From Anaerocolumna sedimenticola (GTDB lineage: Bacteria; Bacillota; Clostridia; Lachnospirales; Lachnospiraceae), in the NCBI RefSeq assembly GCF_009931695.1, contig NZ_CP048000.1, positions 2,931,501 to 2,995,500 on the forward strand: a DNA stretch of 64,000 nt, written 5' to 3'. Shown here in pieces: positions 26,063 to 33,810 of the stretch. A program made the position numbers and the translations under genes. The stretch's first letter is position 1, and the number at the start of each line of letters is the position of its first letter. The notes beneath the pieces were generated by a model. The model searched no databases and was not told the origin of the DNA. It worked only from the letters and a program-made list of their open reading frames with translations.

Positions 26063-26839
26063 TTGAAAAGTATTAGTTTATATGAGGAAAAGGGAACAAA
26101 ACTCAATCTGTTAGCTCCGGAAAGTAAAATTATGTACATTATTGCAGCAATAACTGTGCCTGCCCTGTTAGGAAGCAGATGGGCAGGCATAGGGTTTATT
26201 ATAATAAGCATCATTTTACTTTTTTCCGGAAAGGTATTGAGAAAAACTTTACCGGTATTAGGAGTTTCGGGTTTTGTCCTCTTGACAGTTCTGATTATAC
26301 AAGGTATTTTCCGGGCTGGTAATACAATTCCTCTTTTTCACTTAGGACCGATTGTTTTTTATAGAGAGGGTGTTTATTTTGCCCTTGGGATTTTAATCAA
26401 TGTGTTAAATATATTAATGAGTTTCTGTGTATTAATTCTTACCACAAAACCATCGGATATGATTGAAAATTTTATAAGAAAAGGATTTTCACCGCGGTTT
26501 GGCTATGTATTTATTTCCGTGTTTCAGATAATTCCGCAGATGACGGAAACCATGAGTACAATTACAGATGCACAACGGAGCAGGGGAATGGAAACGGAGG
26601 GGAATCTTTTTGTGCGTATCAAGGCGTTTATTCCGCTTATTTCACCTGTAATCATGAGTTCTCTGATTAATACCAAGGAAAGAGCATTAGCGCTGGAAGT
26701 CCGGGGATTTAATTCTAAGCATAAGAAAACATTCTTAAATGATGAGAGAAAAACAGGTGCTGATATTTATATACAGATTGCCTTGGTTTTGAGTATTCTT
26801 GCTGCTTTAGTATGGAGGATAATAATATGGCTGAGATAG
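26063..26839 (+). CDS. ecfT: ECF transporter T component
   Basis: A 258-aa transmembrane coupling protein. It has a cytosolic N-terminus, about five hydrophobic segments and the cytoplasmic coupling helices with the conserved Ala-Arg-Gly-like motifs, here DAQRSRGMETEG and KERALALEVRGFN, which dock into the two ATPases. The start is taken as TTG 26063 with GGGAG at 26051-26055; the open frame extends into the upstream repeat. Its last 13 bases overlap the first ATPase gene. The partner of the S component at 25281. Confidence 0.87.
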   Translation: MKSISLYEEKGTKLNLLAPESKIMYIIAAITVPALLGSRWAGIGFIIISIILLFSGKVLRKTLPVLGVSGFVLLTVLIIQGIFRAGNTIPLFHLGPIVFYREGVYFALGILINVLNILMSFCVLILTTKPSDMIENFIRKGFSPRFGYVFISVFQIIPQMTETMSTITDAQRSRGMETEGNLFVRIKAFIPLISPVIMSSLINTKERALALEVRGFNSKHKKTFLNDERKTGADIYIQIALVLSILAALVWRIIIWLR

Positions 26840-27678
26840 TAATTGATCATCTGAAGTATAGATATCCCGGCAGCACCAAACTTGCACTGGATGATATTTC
26901 TTTCCAGGTGAAACCGGGAGAATTCATTGGAATTATTGGCAGGAATGAATCAGGAAAAAGCAGCCTGTGTCAAGCAATTGCAGGACTCATACCAAATTTT
27001 TATAAGGGTGCTTACGGCGGCAAAGTATTTGTCGATAAAGTAGAAGTGAAAACGGTCGAAGTGGATGAACTGTGTCAAAAGGTGGGAATTATCTTTCAGA
27101 ATCCATTTAATCAGGTAACAGGATCTAAATTAACAGTATATGAAGAAATCTCCTTTGGACTTGAAAATATGGGAGTACCCAAAGAAGAAATGATTAAACG
27201 AATTGATGAGGCAATGGAACTTTTGGATATCGATAAATACCGTGACCGTTATCCTTTTGATTTATCCGGAGGCCAGATGCAGAGAATGGCGATTGCAAGC
27301 ATCATCGCCATGAAACCGGAAGTCATTATTTTGGACGAACCCACTTCCCAGCTGGATCCTCAGGGAAGAGAAGAAGTATTTCAGGCCGTTCAAAAACTAA
27401 GTAAACAGGGAATCACTATCATTATGGTAGAGCACAATATGGAAAAAATTGCGGCTTATAGTGACCGGGTCGTTCTATTAAATGATGGCAAACTAATTGC
27501 AATCGATATTCCGCAGATTATCTTTTCCCGGGATGATTTATTGGAATATGGGGTAGAACCTCCGGTTTTTACCCAGATTTGCAGGAAGCTTAATCTGAAA
27601 AATGAAGAAACCGGATGTTATCCCGTTACACTTAAGGAGGCAAAATCTTTATTGGGACCGGAAAGGGGAAATGTATGA
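26827..27678 (+). CDS. ECF transporter ATPase subunit 1
   Basis: A 283-aa ABC ATPase. Walker A is GIIGRNESGKSSLC, the Q-loop IIFQNPFNQ, the signature LSGGQMQRMAIAS, Walker B VIILDEPTSQLD, and the H-loop IIMVEHNM. These are all intact. The start ATG 26827 has GGAGG at 26814-26818, eight bases upstream; the in-frame ATG 26812 lies before the ribosome site. It pairs with the second ATPase, whose gene overlaps its end by four bases. Confidence 0.9.
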   Translation: MAEIVIDHLKYRYPGSTKLALDDISFQVKPGEFIGIIGRNESGKSSLCQAIAGLIPNFYKGAYGGKVFVDKVEVKTVEVDELCQKVGIIFQNPFNQVTGSKLTVYEEISFGLENMGVPKEEMIKRIDEAMELLDIDKYRDRYPFDLSGGQMQRMAIASIIAMKPEVIILDEPTSQLDPQGREEVFQAVQKLSKQGITIIMVEHNMEKIAAYSDRVVLLNDGKLIAIDIPQIIFSRDDLLEYGVEPPVFTQICRKLNLKNEETGCYPVTLKEAKSLLGPERGNV

Positions 27679-28469
27679 GTACAATTGAAATTAAAAACCT
27701 TCATTTTTCCTATCACTCAGGAGAAGAAATCCTAAAAGGAATGGATTTTATGATTGATCAGCGCTCCACCGCCATTATTGGACAAAATGGTGCGGGTAAA
27801 ACAACTTTTGTTAAACTGCTTAAAGGTTTATTAAAGCCAACCCAGGGAGAAATATTCTTAAACGGGAAAACGATAAAGGATCTGACCGTAGCTAAACTGG
27901 CAGAACATATTGGTATGGTTTTCCAAAATCCCAATGATCAAATTTTTAAAAATGTAGTACTGGATGAAGTTATGTTTGGGCCGCTTCAAATTGGCATGAA
28001 TAAGGACAAGGCAAATGAAAAAGCAAAACAGGCTTTGGAGCTTGTTGGTCTTTCTGACCATATAAATGCCAATCCATATGATTTAGGACTATCAAGAAGA
28101 AAGCTTGTTGCCATCGCCTCCATTCTTGCAATGGATACTGAGGTTATAATCTTTGACGAACCTACGATTGCACAGGATTATGCGGGGAAAGAACGGATTA
28201 AAGACATTATCCGTAAATTACGCGATGAAGGGAAGACAGTTATTACCATTATCCATGATATGAATTTTGTGGCGGATGTGTTTGAAAGAGCAGTAGTATT
28301 TGCCGGCGGGAGAGTGGTGCTTGATGATACAACGAAAAATGTATTTTCTCAAAAGGAAATACTGAAAGAAGCATACTTAGAACAACCGGACGTAATGAAG
28401 CTTTGCCATGAACTGGGACTTAACGAGAAGTTCTTAAATGTAGACGAATTTGTTCGGAATGCTTACTAA
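27675..28469 (+). CDS. ECF transporter ATPase subunit 2 with degenerate signature
   Basis: A 264-aa ABC ATPase. Walker A IIGQNGAGKTTFVK, Q-loop MVFQNPNDQIF, Walker B VIIFDEPTIAQD and H-loop TIIHDMNF are all intact. The signature motif is replaced by DLGLSRRKLVAIAS, lacking the LSGGQ core. In a heterodimer each ATP site uses one Walker A and the partner's signature, so one of the two sites should be altered. I recall this DLGLS-type variant from related clostridial proteins, so it is probably an inherited feature, not a lesion. It is the last gene of the operon; a terminator follows at 28503. Confidence 0.88.
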   Translation: MSTIEIKNLHFSYHSGEEILKGMDFMIDQRSTAIIGQNGAGKTTFVKLLKGLLKPTQGEIFLNGKTIKDLTVAKLAEHIGMVFQNPNDQIFKNVVLDEVMFGPLQIGMNKDKANEKAKQALELVGLSDHINANPYDLGLSRRKLVAIASILAMDTEVIIFDEPTIAQDYAGKERIKDIIRKLRDEGKTVITIIHDMNFVADVFERAVVFAGGRVVLDDTTKNVFSQKEILKEAYLEQPDVMKLCHELGLNEKFLNVDEFVRNAY

Positions 28470-28502
28470 CAAAAATTAATGTAACAGGTATAGATAAATA
28501 AC

Positions 28503-28542
28503 AAGGAACGGTAGAAGATTATGATAACTACTGTTCCTTTTA
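28503..28542 (+). terminator. Terminator of the ECF operon
   Basis: AAGGAACGGTAG (28503-28514) pairs with CTACTGTTCCTT (28528-28539, one G-U pair), followed by TTAAT. Confidence 0.8.
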
Positions 28543-28736
28543 ATGTTATAATCCAACTATATATCAATGAATTTAATGTTATTTTGAAATTTTAAGGAAA
28601 AATCTATACAATATGGTAAATATGTCCTATTTTTTGTCATAACCCCAATTTTTATAAACTTTCTACGAAAATAATATATATAAGAGTAATCTTGTGTAAC
28701 TAAGCAGCTATCGTAAAGAAAGTAGAGGATACTTAA

Positions 28737-29027
28737 TTGGGGAAAATATTAACATATAACGAAATGATTCAGCTTTTTAAAGATGCAATTTGCGACAAAA
28801 GGTATATATTTGTCAATATAACTGGTATACAATGGTCTTGTGCATTGAATGTAGAGAATTTAGAAGTTCGTGATACAGGAGATTCTATACATATTAAGGA
28901 CAAAAACGATTTTAAAAGCTTTATTGATAAAGATTGCATCGATGTTATGTTTTTAGAAAAGTTTGATTATAGTGATAAAATAACTATTAATACAATAACT
29001 AATAATTTTATATTTTATATTAATTAA
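28737..29027 (+). CDS. Hypothetical 96-aa protein
   Basis: I do not recognise this small acidic protein. It starts at TTG 28737 with a weak AGAGGA site and reads KILTYNEMIQLFKDAICD, then GIQWSCALNVENLEVRDTGD. It has no transmembrane segment or signal peptide. The coding quality is moderate: no internal stops across 96 codons in very AT-rich DNA, and plausible amino acid composition. It stands alone between the ECF terminator and a dyad at 29057. A genuine gene is likely but not certain. Confidence 0.5.
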   Translation: MGKILTYNEMIQLFKDAICDKRYIFVNITGIQWSCALNVENLEVRDTGDSIHIKDKNDFKSFIDKDCIDVMFLEKFDYSDKITINTITNNFIFYIN

Positions 29028-29056
29028 GGCGTCTGTCACAGTTAAGTATTAAAAAA

Positions 29057-29104
29057 TAGTATATTTTATACAGAGTATATTTTTACGCTGCTTAAAATAT
29101 ACTA
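29057..29104. terminator. Dyad between convergent genes
   Basis: TAGTATATTTTA (29057-29068) and TAAAATATACTA (29093-29104) are perfect complements, 24 bases apart. A weak bidirectional terminator or an AT-rich inverted repeat between the 96-aa gene and the minus-strand LysM gene. Confidence 0.4.
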
Positions 29105-29209
29105 ATTTAATTTAGTCGGTTCACCATAAAGAAAGATTCTGAACTAAGCTATAACGAATCAATAGGACCCAGCCATATACTTCTGCATGTATCTGAACAG
29201 GAAAAGTTG

Positions 29210-30493
29210 TTATTCAATAACAATTTTTTTTATTTCATATTGTGAATTAATAATTAACCATAGCTGTGCATTATAGACCGTAATGTTCCATATACTCACA
29301 CCATATAATTCATAACTTATTGCCAAATCCAGTAAAGAATTTATACTTCTGGCATCTATAAACCATACGATATGTTGTATATTATCTTGAGTATAAAGAA
29401 AGTATGGCGTTTGTGAAGGTTCGTCAAACTGTATAGTTGAATTATTACTGCACGCTAAAGCAATGGCACTGTTTAGTGTTAAAGAATATACACTTGAAAA
29501 GCCTGGTAAAAATGGAAGTTCCCAGTCATATCCTATATTTGGTATTCCTATAATTATTTTATCCGGTGATATAAAATTATTTACATAACCCAGAAAAACA
29601 TCCAGATCATAGACTGAACTTATAGGTGATGGGGGACTAATATTACTTGCCCAATTATAGTTCATAAAAATTATATTTTGTGCTAATTGATTCAGATTTG
29701 AATAATCAACCCTTTCAAATCTAACATTGTTATTAAAATTACTTATATTGGGATTAATTGTTACAAATACATGAAACCCCGCAGCATTTAAACGATCTGT
29801 TATTAGAGTAAAGAATTGATTATATAAAAATATATTTGAGATATTAATATATTGAAAAGATATATTTACTCCATAATAACCTTTCGTTTTTAAAATATCT
29901 AATGCATTATTTATAAATCTTTGTTGAAAATCTTGATTTAATAATAAATCATATTCTATCCCTATATTAGCTGTACCTTGAATGGTTAATGTTGTTAATA
30001 ACATAAGGGGCATTACGTCAAATTCTTTAGCCGTACTAATTATTTCCGTATCATCATAATAAGTAATTATTTCACCTTCTTTTGTGGCTGTAAAATTTAT
30101 AATTGATAAATATGTCAGATACGGTAAGGTTTTTATTAGTATATCCCTATTAATATTTGGAGCGGTATTTCCATGTATTGTCATACTGCCTTTTTTACTA
30201 TAACTGATTATAATAGTTTCCCCTGGATATATAAACTCTCTATTTGAAAGGAAAGGATTATTCATTAATAATTGCATTACTGGAACATCAAACGAATTAG
30301 CTATATTTACTAAAGTATCACCTTCTTTAATCGTATAAGTAATTTCAGGTATCGCAATAACTATCGATTGTCCTATTACTAAATGATTAGGAGCTTCCAA
30401 GTCATTATCTTGAATTAACCTTATTACGGATATTCCGTAATAATCAGCGATTGACTGTATGGTATCACCTATCTGAACGACATGTATTATCAT
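29210..30493 (-). CDS. LysM-GH18 protein with degenerate chitinase-like active site
   Basis: A 427-aa protein. Two LysM repeats (about residues 2-47 and 53-97) bind glycan, and a GH18 TIM barrel of the YaaH/SleL spore-peptidoglycan hydrolase type follows (about 105-427). The active-site strand normally reads DGVxxDFE; here it is GYYGVNISFQYI, with Ser212 and Gln214 where the catalytic Asp and Glu belong. Without that acid it should not hydrolyse glycan, so a binding or structural (perhaps spore-coat) role is more likely. The start is taken at ATG 30493 (GAGG, spacing 6); an ATG four codons upstream lacks a ribosome site. No signal peptide, as in spore-associated relatives. Confidence 0.85.
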   Translation of the reverse strand: MIIHVVQIGDTIQSIADYYGISVIRLIQDNDLEAPNHLVIGQSIVIAIPEITYTIKEGDTLVNIANSFDVPVMQLLMNNPFLSNREFIYPGETIIISYSKKGSMTIHGNTAPNINRDILIKTLPYLTYLSIINFTATKEGEIITYYDDTEIISTAKEFDVMPLMLLTTLTIQGTANIGIEYDLLLNQDFQQRFINNALDILKTKGYYGVNISFQYINISNIFLYNQFFTLITDRLNAAGFHVFVTINPNISNFNNNVRFERVDYSNLNQLAQNIIFMNYNWASNISPPSPISSVYDLDVFLGYVNNFISPDKIIIGIPNIGYDWELPFLPGFSSVYSLTLNSAIALACSNNSTIQFDEPSQTPYFLYTQDNIQHIVWFIDARSINSLLDLAISYELYGVSIWNITVYNAQLWLIINSQYEIKKIVIE

Positions 30494-30624
30494 GGAATGC
30501 CTCATTATTAATTTACTTTAATAATATATGATTTATTACAAAATTATTCTATTAAATTATTATGATCTACTGCCCAATTGAAAACTTATTTATCTGATAA
30601 TGGGTAAATTTAATTTAGTGTAGT

Positions 30625-30657
30625 AAAAAACCCATCAACCTTATATTGATAGTTGAT
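30625..30657 (-). terminator. Terminator of the AraC-methyltransferase gene
   Basis: On the minus strand ATCAAC pairs with GTTGAT across a 12-base loop, and GGGTTTTTTAC follows (T6 at 30625-30630). It lies just after the stop of the 30665-31738 gene. Confidence 0.7.
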
Positions 30658-30664
30658 ATGCGTA

Positions 30665-31738
30665 TTACTTTAGGATTGCATTAACATAATAGAACTTTTC
30701 CCTTCGATGGTTATCCGGGTTGAAGTCACTGTAGAAATACTCTGTATGTTTTATGAGTTCTATCTTAAAATTTGCTAAAAGTTCTTTGATATCATTTAAG
30801 TCGGCATAGAAATGTGGTAGACCTTTTTCAAGTTTATCGCGGCTTATAAGAGTATTTTTATCTAATTTATTAGAGCTATTCTCCATAAATTCTGTACTTT
30901 CTTTTGAGCAAAATGATAAATATACCTCACCATTTGGTTTAAGTACCCTTTCAATTTCTGAAATTGCTTTTTTCATGCCAATTGAATCGGTATGAGATAT
31001 AACATGGTAAGCAAAGATACAGTCAAACGATTGATTGGAGTAATGGAGAGATAACATATCACCAACCTCTGCATTTATAAGCAGATTTTCTTTTGCAGCC
31101 CATGTTTTTAAGTACTGAACAGCATATTCAGAAATATCCATTGCGGTTACGTTAAACCCTTGTTTTGAAAAATAAATAGCATGGCGGCCAAGTCCTGTTC
31201 CTAAATCTAAAAGATCAACATAACCTAATTCCCTCCATTTATTTGCTAAGTAAATGCAGTTATCGACAGGTTTAAGTTGTGGTGATGGATCAATAGCCCA
31301 ATTATATCCTTTAAGGTTGACAATTTGTTCACACTTGTTATCCATTTCGTAATCCATTTCAATATCTCCTTTTACTGTGATTTGAAAAGTGATACGTGGA
31401 AATAGATTAAGCTGAACACCTTTTTTACGTGCTGCCGATGGTGATATCCCGTGAATCTCTTTAAAAGCGCGCGTAAATGCCTCTGGAGATTCATAACCAT
31501 ATTTCAAAGCTACATCGATGACTTTTATAGAATTTGTTTGTAATTCAATAGCAGCCAATGTCATACGTCTTCTGCGAATATATTCATATATTGATAGATT
31601 CATAAATATAGAAAATGTACGCTGGAAACTAACTGTAGATTGACACATTATATTCGCAACTTTTTCTAAATCAACGTTGTTATCTAAGTGATCTTCAATA
31701 TAGTCAAATGCTTCGTTTATTCGTTCAAACCAGTTCAA
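30665..31738 (-). CDS. AraC-type DNA-binding domain fused to a SAM-dependent methyltransferase
   Basis: A 357-aa two-part protein. Residues 1-110 are an AraC double HTH (WFERINEAFDYIEDHLDNNV; YESPEAFTRAFKEIHGISPS). Residues 150-357 are a class I methyltransferase, with motif I LLDLGTGLGRHAIYFS near 176-191, then MDISEYAVQYL and EIERVLKPNGEVYLSF. The frame extends 24 codons upstream, but GGAGGG at 31745-31750 places the start at TTG 31738. The fusion suggests a regulator in which the methyltransferase domain senses or modifies a small molecule; similar AraC-methyltransferase proteins are known in Firmicutes, but I know of no defined substrate. It is monocistronic. Confidence 0.85.
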   Translation of the reverse strand: MNWFERINEAFDYIEDHLDNNVDLEKVANIMCQSTVSFQRTFSIFMNLSIYEYIRRRRMTLAAIELQTNSIKVIDVALKYGYESPEAFTRAFKEIHGISPSAARKKGVQLNLFPRITFQITVKGDIEMDYEMDNKCEQIVNLKGYNWAIDPSPQLKPVDNCIYLANKWRELGYVDLLDLGTGLGRHAIYFSKQGFNVTAMDISEYAVQYLKTWAAKENLLINAEVGDMLSLHYSNQSFDCIFAYHVISHTDSIGMKKAISEIERVLKPNGEVYLSFCSKESTEFMENSSNKLDKNTLISRDKLEKGLPHFYADLNDIKELLANFKIELIKHTEYFYSDFNPDNHRREKFYYVNAILK

Positions 31739-32036
31739 ACGTATCCCTCCTCTCAAAAACAGTATAGTAGATGAATAAATAAAATTCCTTGCACTTTTAG
31801 TTTCACTCATGCAAGGTTATTGCTCAAAATATTAATAACTGACGGTTCACATTATCTTTCAGATACAAGATAAATCAGCTATACAAATTGAAATCTGGAA
31901 CACATTTAAATATGTATTAATTTCGAAATTCTTTGTAACCCATTTGGTTTTACCATTTATTCATACTCTATCATAAATTTTAGTATATCAAGATTATACC
32001 CGCAGGTGGTTTAACTTTCTATCTGATTTTAGTTGT

Positions 32037-32777
32037 TTAATTTTTTATCACACTGAGGACAGCCATAATAACACTCGCCGTGTTTAGTGAACAATGAACA
32101 ATCATTCCTATATAAATGTTTTTCGTTTTATAAACGCAATATATAAAAGGTAAACAGGCGATGATTCTCGTAAAAAATTCCCACGGAGAAAACAGATGGT
32201 ACGCAGAAAATAATACCGTAATGATAACCGGAGCACCTATGCCAAAGCGGCTAATCCGGGACATAAGAAATCCCCTAAAATACAATTCTTCCGCAATTGG
32301 TCCCAAGATACCATCAGAAACAGCATATAATAAGAAACTGACTATGATAATAAACCGTGGATAATCTTTATAATGTACAAAGAAATCGGAGAGTTTAAAA
32401 TATTCCGGGACATTTTGATATATGGTTTGAAACATTATATTTCTTTCTAATGGTGAAATGAAAGTAAATACGATTCCTCCGATAAGTATTAACACCACCG
32501 ATATCCCTAGTGTTTTATGTACCGGCATTTTTTCACACCTAAGAAATGCGCAGGACAGATTGAACTGGTTCGTTTCCTTTTTAGAAAAGTACAAGATTAT
32601 ACCAATCTCAATAGGGATTAATACCACTAAAATAATTACCATAAAGCTTAAGAAAGGCGGAATGATTGCCCGAAATTGAGTCGCCAAAGAATAAGTTCCA
32701 AAGATTAGTAGGGCAGGAATAAACACATATAAAAGTAATTTGGGCAGGGATAACTGTCGTATCTTATTATCTGTCAT
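32037..32777 (-). CDS. CPBP-family intramembrane metalloprotease (Abi/CaaX-like)
   Basis: A 246-aa membrane protein with about seven hydrophobic segments. The active-site motifs of the CPBP (Abi) family are present: EELYFRGF with Glu163, Glu164 and Arg168, then FSAYHLF with a conserved His, and a C-terminal HCSLN. Members process prenylated or peptide substrates in the membrane, and several give self-immunity to bacteriocins. It is preceded by a MerR-type promoter (32852-32882), and the upstream minus-strand gene encodes a MerR regulator, so expression is probably inducible. Its actual substrate is unknown. Confidence 0.9.
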   Translation of the reverse strand: MTDNKIRQLSLPKLLLYVFIPALLIFGTYSLATQFRAIIPPFLSFMVIILVVLIPIEIGIILYFSKKETNQFNLSCAFLRCEKMPVHKTLGISVVLILIGGIVFTFISPLERNIMFQTIYQNVPEYFKLSDFFVHYKDYPRFIIIVSFLLYAVSDGILGPIAEELYFRGFLMSRISRFGIGAPVIITVLFSAYHLFSPWEFFTRIIACLPFIYCVYKTKNIYIGMIVHCSLNTASVIMAVLSVIKN

Positions 32778-32851
32778 TTGATTACCTCCAAGATTTTTAA
32801 TTTACAGTCACTCAAGTTAAATTGGTGATTGTTCTCTTTGCTTTCTTGGAG

Positions 32852-32882
32852 ATTATAAACCTTGGTATCATCCCAAGGTCAA
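32852..32882 (-). promoter_or_regulatory. MerR-type promoter with 19-bp spacer and central dyad
   Basis: On the minus strand the -35 is TTGACC (32882-32877) and the -10 TATAAT (32857-32852), separated by 19 bp. The spacer holds the dyad ACCTTGG-N7-CCAAGGT (32859-32879). This overlong spacer with a dyad between -35 and -10 is the hallmark of promoters that MerR proteins untwist. It reads into the CPBP protease gene starting at 32777. Confidence 0.92.
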
Positions 32883-32889
32883 TACCTTT

Positions 32890-33699
32890 TTATTCAATTG
32901 GAGCAAATACCTCCAGATAGGATTTTGCGTTTCCATGATTTACTGTAATTAAAAGCATACTTATTATCACAAAACCTTTTCCGCTCAATTGATTTTCATT
33001 TGCATAACTATAACATTTATGAAACATATCCTGCATGATATCACCTTTATTAATGGAATCTTCCACAATCGTATATAGGCATTTATCAAAAGAGATTATT
33101 TTATTATTTTCAGAAGTACTCTTACTTACGTTCCGGGTAATTAACATCTTATTACTTTCAATACCTTTTTCCGAATAGGTTAACATTCTCTTTATACTAT
33201 GGATGATTGGTTTTCCCCTCAGCTCATTTTTATTTCTATGTATATTTTCATATTCTTTATAAGCCCTATAGTCAGACATTTCACCTAATACTTCAAAAGC
33301 AGGCATAACCTGTATGGAAAATTGGTTTAAATTCTTTGCAATCCTGTCACAGGCCTCTTTTCCTTTCCGAATATTAACAAGATAATTCTGCAGTTCATCT
33401 ATTTTTTTAGTAATTTCTTTTTCTCTTTCTCCTAAAACGGATGAAATTTCTTCATAACTGTCACCTGCCCATATACTGCCGATTTCTTTCATGCTCAGAT
33501 TCATGGAGAGATAAAATTCTATGGAAAGGACCTTATCAATATCACATATCGTATAGTTTCTATAATTGTTATCATTATTTTGGTCGGGTAAAAGCAATCC
33601 TTTTTCTTCATAATATCTTAAACGGTCTCTTGATATTCCGGTTATTGCTGAAACCTGCCCTATGGTATAGGTATCATATTTGTTATCTGTGTGACCCAT
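32890..33699 (-). CDS. MerR-family transcriptional regulator
   Basis: A 269-aa regulator. The winged-helix domain is at residues 10-80 (YTIGQVSAITGISRDRLRYYEEKGLL), followed by a coiled dimerisation helix (EREKEITKKIDELQNYLVNI) and a C-terminal effector domain of about 130 residues with Cys residues but no metal-site signature that I recognise. That size fits BmrR/TipA-like drug-sensing MerR proteins. GGAGGA precedes ATG 33699; the open frame extends 20 codons upstream without support. The MerR-type promoter between this gene and the CPBP protease gene is the obvious target. The effector is unknown. Confidence 0.9.
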   Translation of the reverse strand: MGHTDNKYDTYTIGQVSAITGISRDRLRYYEEKGLLLPDQNNDNNYRNYTICDIDKVLSIEFYLSMNLSMKEIGSIWAGDSYEEISSVLGEREKEITKKIDELQNYLVNIRKGKEACDRIAKNLNQFSIQVMPAFEVLGEMSDYRAYKEYENIHRNKNELRGKPIIHSIKRMLTYSEKGIESNKMLITRNVSKSTSENNKIISFDKCLYTIVEDSINKGDIMQDMFHKCYSYANENQLSGKGFVIISMLLITVNHGNAKSYLEVFAPIE

Positions 33700-33810
33700 T
33701 AAAGATTCCTCCGTAATATGATTGACTGCTCCAAAGGGCAGACCGCACCTGTGCTTCAAATCAATTATATGCTCTGCATGTATAGTTTTATAAACCGCTT
33801 AATTCTACTC

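Noticed and set aside
25894..26076. 60-residue open frame in the ECF repeat block
   Set aside because: It is translated repeat sequence with a duplicated motif and no ribosome site.
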